Of a DNA stretch of 64,000 nt, positions 56,124-64,000 are shown one piece after another. The stretch's first letter is position 1. Every line of letters starts with the position of its first letter. The DNA comes from Hyphodiscus hymeniophilus. Taxonomy: Eukaryota > Ascomycota > Leotiomycetes > Helotiales > Hyphodiscaceae. The position numbers and the translations under genes were made by a program. The notes beneath the pieces were generated by a model. It was not told where the DNA came from, did no database searches, and worked only from the letters and a program-made list of their open reading frames with translations. Location of the stretch: NCBI GenBank assembly GCA_016508695.1, contig VNKQ01000017.1, forward strand, positions 434,001 to 498,000. Reading direction: 5' to 3'.

Positions 56124-56351
56124 ATCCGAAGCCGCAAAAAGTTGGGTATAGATATAGAAGCGTGACAGTGTGAGACTTAATAAATAATACTAATAGTAAT
56201 AGTAACGAATCGACGTTCGTATCAACTACCTGATCTTTGGTTGGTTTCTGTCCAAGTATTAGGTCACGTGCCAGGACAGGGCAAACGAGACTTGTCAGCC
56301 CGCGGCACTCGCTTGACAACAAGGCACCATGCCAAAGAAGAAAAAATATGC

Positions 56352-56362
56352 AAAAAAAAAAA
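56352..56362 (-). terminator. Pol III T-run downstream of tRNA-Phe
   Basis: Eleven A on the + strand, i.e. T11 on the tRNA strand, starting about 40 nt after the tRNA 3' end. It is farther than usual for Pol III but is the first T-run of four or more downstream. Confidence 0.5.
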
Positions 56363-56373
56363 GTGTGTTCTTT

Positions 56374-56393
56374 AGTTGAGGTATACCTCAACT
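56374..56393. repeat. Perfect 20-bp palindrome between tRNA and T-run
   Basis: AGTTGAGGTATACCTCAACT equals its own reverse complement. It lies 9 bp from the 3' end of the tRNA gene. Confidence 0.75.
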
Positions 56394-56402
56394 CGCAGAT
56401 AA

Positions 56403-56549
56403 TGCGGCTTCTGTGGATCGAACACAGTGCCTCCAGATTTCAAGGTCCTGAAGTTTGGCTTCAGTCTGGCGCTCTCCCAACTATCGACTGTTAGTGATTG
56501 TTCGGTGAGCTGAGGAGGATTCAGAGGAACCTACGTGAGCTAAAGCCGC
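56403..56549 (-). tRNA. tRNA-Phe (GAA) with anticodon intron and a D-loop insertion
   Basis: Minus strand. The 5' acceptor strand GCGGCTT (56549-56543) pairs perfectly with AAGCCGC (56410-56404); discriminator A at 56403. The D-arm is GCTC ... GAGC, the anticodon stem CCAGA/TCTGG with loop CTGAAG-A, and the T-arm CTGTG TTCGATC CACAG. A 20-nt intron (56439-56458) sits at the canonical position 37/38 and contains CTTCAG, able to pair with CTGAAG. In addition, 54 nt (about 56482-56536) interrupt the D-loop between GCTCA and GTTGGGA, splitting the A box (TAGCTCA / GTTGG). Removing both gives 73 nt, a normal tRNA. The B box GTTCGATCC is intact. Function is uncertain: it could be a pseudogene or a gene with a non-canonical intron. 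Confidence 0.85.
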
Positions 56550-57393
56550 TGACTGGTTGGAATAAACAGTGGCTATTTGGTTTAATACAGTCCATGCTTA
56601 GAACAAAAGCAGCAATGCTCCCCTCGGCTTTAGAATCCACTTCTTAAGCTGTCGATGGACAGAGGCAGCACTGCATCTAACTCCCATTGCTTTGATTGGC
56701 ACTGATATACTGAACCTCACAAATGACATTGGATATTTCCAGCCAGGGGTATGCTATTAAGTTTTGCGCATTCACGACATCATGCTCTGTAAATCGCTTG
56801 AAGCTCTTCCCTTATAGATCACTACTACTTATCACGAATACTTTGAGACACTCCTTGCTCTCTCAATTTGTTCTGCACATGTCGCTAGCCCCCCTCCCCT
56901 TCCCCGGCCCCCAACTTTCTGTCTACCTTTCTCCTCTTCGTCGCTCCCACCGAAGTGTCGTCGGGCTTTGACACGTTGTTTTCTGAATTCCTTGTGTGTC
57001 CTGTCTTCATCATCTCTAAAGGCTTCGCAACAACCCAGATGAACATTTCTTGGAGATCGGAAGCACCCCACTCTTCAAACCGGCCATGGTACTCTGCGTC
57101 GTGATCTGCCCAGAAATTATTTACCCAGCTTTTATATCGATTAGGAAAAATATCTGAAATGGGGCCTCTGCAGGTGATCTTCGTGGAGGATTCTGTATGA
57201 TTGTAAAGTGCTGAAGGATGAAAATTCGAATCCCTTTAGTTGGTGACAGGTATCTAGGGGGAGGTATCCTGGGACCATTTAAGTTTGACGTGTTTAAAAG
57301 AAATCTGGTAGTATCAAAACTCCGAAACGCCGATGCTATGCTGAGAGCAACGATTCTTAACTGCCCACAAGCTGAAGTAAAGATCTGATTATA
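56550..57393. other. Region between tRNA-Phe and TDT transporter 3' end
   Basis: 844 bp without a supported gene. The frames present are short and in low-complexity C/T-rich sequence (56880-56960). Confidence 0.4.
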
Positions 57394-59137
57394 TCATGTA
57401 TGAGAATTCCAACCACTATGTCTGAGTGGATTCAAGTGATGCCTCGCTCCCTGAACAGCCCCTGGTTTCTGCCTCGCCCATCGCCTCTTCATCGCCTCTG
57501 TTCCGTCAATTTCTCTAGGCCATAGCAATCGTTTCAGGAAGAGTGATCGAATCATCATCCCGAAGACAAACATCCATAGTACGACCAGCATCCCACTCAA
57601 GATCGTTCCAAAGAGTTTGATAGCTTTCGATTCGAATGTCCTAGCGATAGCTTGCGTTGCGGTGACCAAGGCTGTGTTAGGGAACACAAATGAGTACCAC
57701 GTCATGTCGAATTGAATGTGGTGTTCGGGGTCGTTGGGGTACATGACTTGCCAGTGAGCTCCGACGCTCACGATGAAGAACCAGAGACAAAGTCCCCAGA
57801 GCCAGAGGCCAGTCAGATCTGCAAGCAATTTAAGGTAGAATCCTGCTTCGAGGTGTCCTTGGAGACCATTTGGAAGCAACTTGGGAATTACTATATTGCC
57901 AAGCTGCACAATCCCAGCGACTGTGAAGCCACTTGGACCGACCGAGACAAACTACAAGATATTAGAGACGCGAACATGAAGGCATAGACATATATCACCA
58001 TTCCCGGTCGAGCAGTTTCTCGAGGCAGTTTCTGAGTCATCAAACGGTATATGAATGCGCTATAGATCATTAGACTGACAAGAAAACCGGTTCCTTGTAC
58101 GCAAATAGCTGCGAGCGCAATTGTGATCGAGTTGATGCGTTGGGCAGCCGCAGCGTCAGGCAGAGCGTCAATTAGATTAGCGGCAAATGGTCCCAGGAGA
58201 AGAAGTGGATAAGCTGGGAAGATCCAAATTGGCGTCATAGTATGGATAGGGAATGTTCTTGCAGGCCTGTTAGAGCAATGAAGTGCTTGGAATCATAATA
58301 CGTACTGTGTAGACCAGAGTATCAAATAGATCCCGGAACTAGTGAGAACTGCAATTGAGAGATAGACCCAGAAACAAACTTCCATTGTTGTATGCAGCCA
58401 TGGCCCAACCTTTGGTATTCCATATTGGCATGTGTTGATTAGAATGGTGCCAGTTCTTAAACATGTCAGCGGGGCTTCAGTGAGATGAAGCGAGGAGAGC
58501 TCACGAGACAATCTGGAATGATTAGCAATCTGTGAGTAACTATCAGACATCACACTTACGCATGCAGGGATGAACAGAGATTCAGAAGGGCTCGTAAAGG
58601 AGGCGCGGAAGGAGCCTGGCTTCCACCTGAATCGCAAACTAATCATGGTTGCGTTTATAACAAACAGCAGAAGATTGAATATATAAAACATGTCGCCAAC
58701 GATAGTCAGCCAGTTAGAGCGAAATGGTACTGCAATACATTAGAGCAGAACTCCCTGGACAATATATGGGCTGTATTACTTGAGTGTAGCACATTTGCAA
58801 TTCCTCCAGTAGCCATAGTCATTGTGAACCAGGTCCAAGTGAAGCAAGCCACACGGTCTCGAAATCCGGCCTTTGCGTTCTCTCCTCCTTCCTCATCACT
58901 CTTCTGATCACTCTTCTGCCGAGAACTCTCAGGTTCTCCATCGAGGTGTGCGCGAGAGTTAGGATTCTCAACCTCCTTGTGGCTATCACTGCTCGTCCTC
59001 CGCCCGACTCTTCTTCTATCCCCATTCTGTATGCCCTGACTAAACGAGACGCCATCGTCTAGTATTTGAGGAGATTCGTAGCCATTCTCATGAAGGTCCT
59101 GTCTCATCCTTCTTGGTAGAGATATTTGTGCTGACAT
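57394..59137 (-). CDS. TDT-family membrane transporter (Ssu1/malate-permease type)
   Basis: Ten-segment plasma-membrane transporter of the tellurite-resistance/dicarboxylate (TDT) family, which includes the sulfite pump Ssu1 and the malate permease Mae1. Exons: 59137-58780, 58729-58560, 58512-58505 (8 nt), 58455-58306, 58257-57999 and 57951-57394. They sum to 1503 nt, exactly 500 residues. Family blocks: FTWTWFTMTMATGGI, IPFRSNWLTIVGDMFYIF, IVSTGTILINTCQYGIP (only formed with the 8-nt exon), FPAYPLLLLGPFAANL, FVSVGPSGFTVAGIVQLG and YPNDPEHHIQFDMTWYSFVF. The N-terminal 80 residues are charged and cytosolic; the C-terminus is basic. Sulfite versus dicarboxylate as substrate cannot be decided. 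ATG 59137 is chosen because the open frame upstream lacks family sequence. Confidence 0.9.
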
Positions 59138-59734
59138 TTTTGGAGAATGCCTTGTTCGGGCACAACGACGAAAATCTTGGAGATAGCGTACAGCGCCAGT
59201 AGAAGCAGGGGTTCGAGAGTGGTGAGGGCATAGGAGAAGTTGACCAAGGTCGTTATGAAGATGAGGAGGTTGAGGACGAGGGAGCCTAGGTTGCTCAGCG
59301 CCATTGAGTAGTGGGAAATGGTGGTGAGCGTGCTTCGCAAGAATCGTGTGTGTTGTGGAAGGAGTAATCCGGTAATACGGCAAGGTAATTGCCGTTGGAA
59401 TTGCTTGGAGAGGCTTGAGGTGACGATGTTTCTGGTGGTAGAAGGCATACTGACCAATGGTACTCGCAAGGCTTGAAAGCGGTGGCAGAATATCCGAGCT
59501 TTGTGGAACACCAAACTCACAGCATCTCTCATCTTCCTAACGATATATCCACTACTACTACTGGTCTTTCAGGATCGAACAACGCTTCTACACAGCACTA
59601 ATCATACTCGCTACTAACGACAGCATGTCGAATCAATCATCCTCATCTTCATTAACTTCACAGCTCGTCCGATAAGTGGATGGCGAGGCAAGAACGAACC
59701 AGTTCTTGGTCTCGGGCTTGTTTCGGATCTCATA
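59138..59734. promoter_or_regulatory. Divergent promoter region, TDT transporter / unknown gene
   Basis: 597 bp between divergent genes. An ATG at 59625 opens MSNQSSSSSLTSQLVR and stops; one extra base would fuse it with the frame of the next gene (see findings). Confidence 0.4.
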
Positions 59735-60830
59735 ATGTCTTTGAAGACGCTGGAACTTGCAAAATATTCACTGAACTTGAATGCCGAGAGGTTGAAGCTA
59801 GAAATAGCCCCAATTTTGGATATCAAGCTCCCGTCTGGGTGGAATCCGTCCTCGGATGATGATAACCTTTTCCAGGCCTTAACTTCTGGGAATGTATGGG
59901 TAACTCGTGGCAGACGATGCCGAGTAGATCTCGAGATCTTCTTCGATAATGAGCATATAGATAAAGGCTCTGGCATTGCGATACTGGAATCTCTCGGGTG
60001 CCATATTCGTGATGCACATGTAGGTACAGTGCCTCCTCTTGGAGGCCAATTGCTGATTACTTGGTAAGCTATGGGCTCATCTTTCACTATCGGCATCTTT
60101 GGAGATTCCCGAGGCAGATCAAAGCACAGTGTCAACAGCTGATATTTCAATTTACCTCAATCATGCTATTCATTCTCCGGAAACAAACCCCAAGGCCTGG
60201 CTACTTGACAACATCGACATCAGACCTCCTAATAACGTTCTTTGCGCAGAGTTTGAGCGCTTGCATATGCAATTACGCTTCCATCAGATTCAGAAAAATT
60301 CCCGAGCAATATCGAAGAGAATAAAAAGCTCACTAGAAGACACCGCGGGCACCGTGTTGCTTGGCCATGTTTCTGGCTTCCTGGAAGAAGCTCGGCTTAC
60401 TTCCTTTGAAAATGTCGTTGCAGGTCTCCGCAAGGACCTGTCGAATTCAATTTTGCAATGCTTTGATGGAATCAAGGGCTATGGGGGCGATGATTCAACC
60501 AGACTTCTCGACTCAGTATCTTCGGACGACAAGAACCACAGTCAGATGAGAACTACTGTATGTTCAGCGACTACCGCCATTGACGCATCGCAAAATCTTA
60601 GACAAGCAAGGCTTCCGAAGGACATAGCTTCAGAACTGACAGCGTGGCTCGATTTAAGACCTAGGAGAACGTCTCCTACAATTGTCGAAGGGCTGGACGT
60701 GATGAACCTAATCGGCTTAGAAAGAAGTAGGTTGTTACTCTTCCTCCCAAGTCAATCAGTGTTTACCGCTCAGCATATACAGGCCAGCTCAGTTGCTGGT
60801 TTTCTGATCAACGACCGAAGAACTCGCTGA
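59735..60830 (+). CDS. Unknown protein, two exons
   Basis: Exons 59735-60019 and 60105-60830 sum to 1011 nt (336 residues). The intron has a GTAGGT donor and TTTGGAG acceptor, and phase-0 joining gives RDAHIPEADQSTVSTADISI. The first exon contains LKTLELAKYSLNLNAERLK and RRCRVDLEIFFDNEHIDKG; the second has a coiled-coil-like stretch (ERLHMQLRFHQIQKNSRAIS) and amphipathic helices. I do not recognise a family; it might be a structural or complex subunit. The true start may be upstream at 59625 if one base is missing. Its stop is only 41 bp before the next ATG on the same strand, so the two could be one gene with an unseen intron. Confidence 0.6.
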
Positions 60831-60871
60831 CGGCATCTTTGAAAACGACAGACCCCCATAGACCGAAGCCC

Positions 60872-61921
60872 ATGTTATCACAAACCCCTGAAGTTTACGA
60901 TGAGGAAGATGGGGAACCTCTGATGTCCCAATTCGAGGACGAGATGCTGTTTGACGAGCACTACGATGATTCTGATCCAGATGAAATGCTCTTTTCCCAA
61001 ACAACTGCCACAACAACTTCGCTAAGCTCGCCAATATCCACCTCAACCATTAGATCGTCAACCACGTCGCTCAAACGTCCAGCCTCAGACGAAGCCATCG
61101 ATTTGAGTCTAAACTCAACCCCTATACCTCTCCCTCTTTCGTCCGCGAGCAAGCTCACATCACTCGCCCTACGTGTCATAATCGCCGGCCCAAGCAACCG
61201 AAAACGAGATCTCCAAGGCGTTGAAATCTGTAAACCACGTCCATCAGTCGGCCTATCAGCTCTCGTACCTTCAATATTCTGTCCTGGTTTCAAGGAGCTC
61301 ATGGCACATAACTCGAGGTTTCTTCCTACGATCTCGAATGCCATCTGCTCGTCGTGGGTCAGGAACGTGCAAGGTGTAGTCCTAAGACAGAAATTGGTCG
61401 CGTTATCGAATGCTGAGATTTCGCGATATCACGATGGAGAGGGAGAGCAGGGCTCGACGGAAATGCTGATTAGTCTGGTGCGGGCTCGCTTGTGGAGGAT
61501 GATGCAGAGGACTCTTCAAAATGATGATGCGGTTAGAAAGCTCTGGAATGAGAAAAAGAGTCGGGGCGTTGAAAGTATCACCAAAAATGAGGAGGATTTC
61601 GAAGACGAGGATCTTCTTGGTGGAAACGCAGGGGACGAAAATACTGAGATGAAGACACATCGTCTCGAGGACTTCATGAATGACGATGAAGAGTCGTTGT
61701 TTGAGGACCTTCTTGGGGAAGTCCTTTTAGAGAGTGACAATGAATTACTAGGCTATCTGGAGGAGCAAGAACGGCTCATAGTGGAAGCAGAGACCGAGGA
61801 GATGCTTTTTGGAAGTGACTGGGATGAAATCAAATTCGGAAAAGTATGCGAGAGAGTGGATGAGAGAGATAAACTATTATTAGTCAAAGATGGGAGTCAC
61901 CTGGATGACATGTTATTGTAG
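60872..61921 (+). CDS. Unknown acidic protein
   Basis: Single open frame of 349 residues from ATG 60872. The N-terminus is acidic with Met/Phe-spaced clusters (EDEMLFDEHYDDSDPDEMLF), then a Ser/Thr-rich part. A conserved-looking middle (SNRKRDLQGVEICKPRPSVG, IFCPGFKELMAHNSRF) may be a folded domain. The C-terminal third is again strongly acidic (LLGEVLLESDNELLGYLEEQ). Such composition suggests a nuclear protein, but no known domain is seen. The relation to the gene 41 bp upstream is unclear. Confidence 0.55.
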   Translation: MLSQTPEVYDEEDGEPLMSQFEDEMLFDEHYDDSDPDEMLFSQTTATTTSLSSPISTSTIRSSTTSLKRPASDEAIDLSLNSTPIPLPLSSASKLTSLALRVIIAGPSNRKRDLQGVEICKPRPSVGLSALVPSIFCPGFKELMAHNSRFLPTISNAICSSWVRNVQGVVLRQKLVALSNAEISRYHDGEGEQGSTEMLISLVRARLWRMMQRTLQNDDAVRKLWNEKKSRGVESITKNEEDFEDEDLLGGNAGDENTEMKTHRLEDFMNDDEESLFEDLLGEVLLESDNELLGYLEEQERLIVEAETEEMLFGSDWDEIKFGKVCERVDERDKLLLVKDGSHLDDMLL

Positions 61922-62844
61922 AAGTGGAGAAGCAACGCTTCGAAGAAACATGCTACTTGGTAGGTCGCTACGATGAAACCAGTCATTGTAGCACTGGAAG
62001 TATCGAATGTATCTTTGAACGCCGCCGAGTTAACAAGGCTCACCAACTAGCGGGGTACTTCAATCGAGGGGCCACATCAATCAATATACCTAGCCTCCCA
62101 AAAAAACCATTGTCACATCCAATATGCGAGAGCTATCACCGCCGTGAAGAGTATTCGACCTTCAAGACCAGCTGTTGATAGCAGAATACTTTTGAAGAGG
62201 GTTTTGTATTGTTGTGAGGCAACTAAACTTCGAAAGGTGGAGAAACAACAAATATCGAGAATCTGAATGGATTGGAAAGTATTTGAGTTAGAAATCTTGA
62301 TGGGCTGCTAAGATATTCTCTTCGACATGTTGCTGGCTCCCCAGACAGCTCTGAATCCTCTCGATTGTGAGTTTGAGGTGGAGATGCTGGGGTGAGGCGG
62401 TTGGAGGTGGCGGGGATAAATTTCGATATAAATATACATATATGTATATATACGTATATCTATGCGCATGCGAGTGTGGTAATAATGAAGACATGAGCTA
62501 TGTATGGCTGCGTGTGGTAAGGTGTACTCGGGTTTGCAAGTCTTCGGCACTCCTTTTCGTACGTGCAGTATTTTCTAGGGTCGTCCGACCCCTCAACCCC
62601 AACCTCTCTCCATCCATCTCCGCCAAAACCCCTCCATCAAGTTACATCTTCCCCCTCAATCCCACAACGCCACCGGTCCGCGACATCTTGATTTCGGCGT
62701 TTGAACTCATCCCACTCTCCCACTCTCCAGAACCAGTGGTATCATTCCGGAGGCTATCCAGTATATCCTCATATTGCACACACCTCTACCTCGTCCGTCA
62801 GTCGCCGTCGCAGCCTCGCAGGCCAAGGCAGGCCGATTTACGAG
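61922..62844. promoter_or_regulatory. Upstream region of Zn2Cys6 gene, with AT palindromes
   Basis: No gene. ATATACATATATGTATAT (62432-62449) and ATATACGTATAT (62448-62459) are overlapping perfect palindromes in an alternating purine-pyrimidine tract that continues into TATGCGCATGCG. A C/T-rich leader follows at 62580-62700. Confidence 0.5.
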
Positions 62845-64000
62845 ATGGCGGTCCCACAACACAACACGCTCCCACCGCTCAGCAGCGTCACCAGTGCCCC
62901 CGGAGCCCTCGCCATACCAGGGACACCTCCTGTCACCCAACAGGCGGGCGCCATAGCAAGACCAGATTTACCCCACCCGCTCACTCAAGACCAGGACCTT
63001 CCGCGACGACCCCCGCCCCTACCGTTAGATCAGATGAGAGCATATCGAGCATGTCTGAACTGTAGGAATCGTAAGAGCAAGTGCGATCTAGACCTTAATG
63101 GCGGAAGACCAGTCAGTGGGGCCTTTTTCTTTGCAGAACGAAATTGATATTGCGAGCAAGGGATGAGCACGTGATCAACAATTGGAGCTCTCAAGAAACA
63201 AGTGAATCGCTCAGCTCATTAACCCGTTCCTAACGGCTGCACATTTCAACCGCTTCCGCATACATAAAGGATGACAGCCAGTGCTTCAGGTCTCCATCTC
63301 TCCAGTGGAGTAAGGAACCAGAATTTTCGCTAGCGACAGAAGTGTTCGAGGTGGAAAAGCAGGATCACAAGATCTGTAAATTTCACCAGATTATGCCCGA
63401 TGAAGATCCAAATAATTGAAGAAGTCTCAGACATGAGGATTGAAATAATCCCATCTTCCTCAGTACCATATTGTTTTGCATCCTCGAGGCGTAAAGACTC
63501 TTTTGCAAAGTATATGATGCTCAAATCATTGGACGATTAAGCTTCTCACAGTCTGGTTCATTGCAGGCCTTGAGCCCTTCATCCGTCCTAAGCACAACTC
63601 AAGTATAATTATTGTTATTAACTTCTGCCAGCCCTGTCGTAGGTGTCAAAGAGAGAACAAAGAGTGCGTTCTGGGCGAGAGTCATCGTGGTGGACGTCGA
63701 GTGAGGAAGAAACTCAAGTTGGATGAGAGCGCCTCGAGCAGTCCTGCGCCATCGATCACGCAAGCTCCCTCATTCGACTCCCCCAGTATCCCAACTCCAA
63801 ACTACAGTCCAATCCCAGTGCGGCATGTATCGCAACAAACATCGCAGCCTTTCCATACTCGATACGATCACCGACAAGAACCTGCATTCGCTTGGCAGCA
63901 ACCTACACCCACAAATACAGCACTCTCTGATACTTCAAGACATACTGACCAAACCAATGTAAGCAGTGGGTCGGGAGATAGCTTTCATGGAACCATCTAG
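62845..64000 (+). CDS. Zn(II)2Cys6 transcription factor, 3' end outside window
   Basis: Exons 62845-63111 and 63632-63958 (594 nt, 198 codons so far). The start MAVPQHNTLPPLSSV precedes a Pro-rich stretch. The zinc cluster is split by a 520-nt intron: YRACLNCRNRKSKCDLDLNG plus PCRRCQRENKECVLGESHRG, spacing C-x2-C-x6-C-x9-C-x2-C-x6-C. The basic RRVRKKLK follows, then a Ser/Pro-rich region. The in-frame TAG at 63998-64000 is probably not the stop but the acceptor of an intron starting GTAAGC at 63959 (42 nt, ending ATCTAG), so the gene should continue past the edge. Target genes cannot be inferred from this part. Confidence 0.8.

Noticed and set aside
56482..56536. D-loop segment as a spliceosomal intron
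   Set aside because: GT and AG are internal to the segment, so splicing would leave 7 extra nt, and the CTAAC word is too close to the AG; spliceosomal removal from a Pol III transcript is also unexpected.
63998..64000. TAG as the stop codon of the right-hand Zn2Cys6 gene
   Set aside because: GTAAGC at 63959 and CATCTAG at the edge form a typical 42-nt intron, and the protein would be unusually short for this family.
1..64000. CRISPR arrays, rRNA genes or a biosynthetic gene cluster
   Set aside because: No regularly spaced repeats, no rRNA sequence, and the transporters, AATase and Zn2Cys6 genes at 52-64 kb lack any core synthase, so they do not form a recognisable cluster.

Overview
The window is nuclear DNA of a filamentous ascomycete (Pezizomycotina; a leotiomycete is a guess, not shown). 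The signs are short GT-AG introns (mostly 43-85 nt), fungal gene families (Ste7-type MAP kinase kinase, Zn2Cys6 regulators, AATase, GPR1/FUN34/YaaH and TDT transporters), and a decayed Tc1/mariner element plus an AT-rich block that both look mutated by RIP (repeat-induced point mutation). About 22 protein genes, one tRNA gene and several repeats can be supported. There is no operon logic; neighbouring genes are mostly functionally unrelated.

Layout. 1-3.1 kb: divergent mitoribosomal mS35 (-) and ALG13 (+). 3.1-5.6 kb: no gene. 5.6-7.3 kb: bicupin oxalate decarboxylase with a frame break (+). 7.9-10.9 kb: oxysterol-binding protein (-). 11.7-16.1 kb: SPT6 (-). 17.1-18.8 kb: STE7-type MAPKK (+). 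19.4-20.6 kb: HAD hydrolase (+). 21.5-25.2 kb: ISWI remodeler (-). 25.7-26.6 kb: HAPSTR1/C16orf72-like protein (+). 27.4-28.2 kb: truncated ORF and AT-rich block. 28.2-29.7 kb: dihydroorotase with a frame break (-). 31.2-32.7 kb: CCCH zinc finger protein (-). 32.7-37.8 kb: gene-poor. 37.8-38.4 kb: a Zn2Cys6 gene without a visible start (-). 38.4-44.8 kb: Mit1/CHD-like PHD-SNF2 remodeler (-), whose 1.29 kb first intron holds a degenerate minisatellite. 45.7-47.5 kb: MRM1 methyltransferase (+). 48.4-49.5 kb: Cys-rich unknown (-). 50.6-51.9 kb: Tc1/mariner relic. 52.2-53.3 kb: acetate transporter (-). 54.7-56.1 kb: AATase (+). 56.4 kb: interrupted tRNA-Phe (-). 57.4-59.1 kb: TDT/SSU1-type transporter (-). 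59.7-61.9 kb: two unknown genes (+). 62.8 kb to the edge: Zn2Cys6 regulator (+, incomplete).

Most noteworthy. (1) A tRNA-Phe(GAA) gene has, besides its normal anticodon-loop intron, a 54-nt insertion in the D-loop that splits the A box; removing both leaves exactly 73 nt with a perfect acceptor stem. (2) Micro-exons of 8, 15 and 19 nt are needed to keep three genes in frame. (3) The Mit1-like gene only works if its first exon is spliced across 1.29 kb of tandem repeats. (4) Several otherwise well-conserved genes (oxalate decarboxylase, dihydroorotase, SPT6, AATase, perhaps the 59.7 kb gene) each carry one small indel, which suggests either assembly error or gene decay. I found no convincing new multi-gene system. 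All exon coordinates were read by eye and, where stated, checked by summing exon lengths modulo 3.
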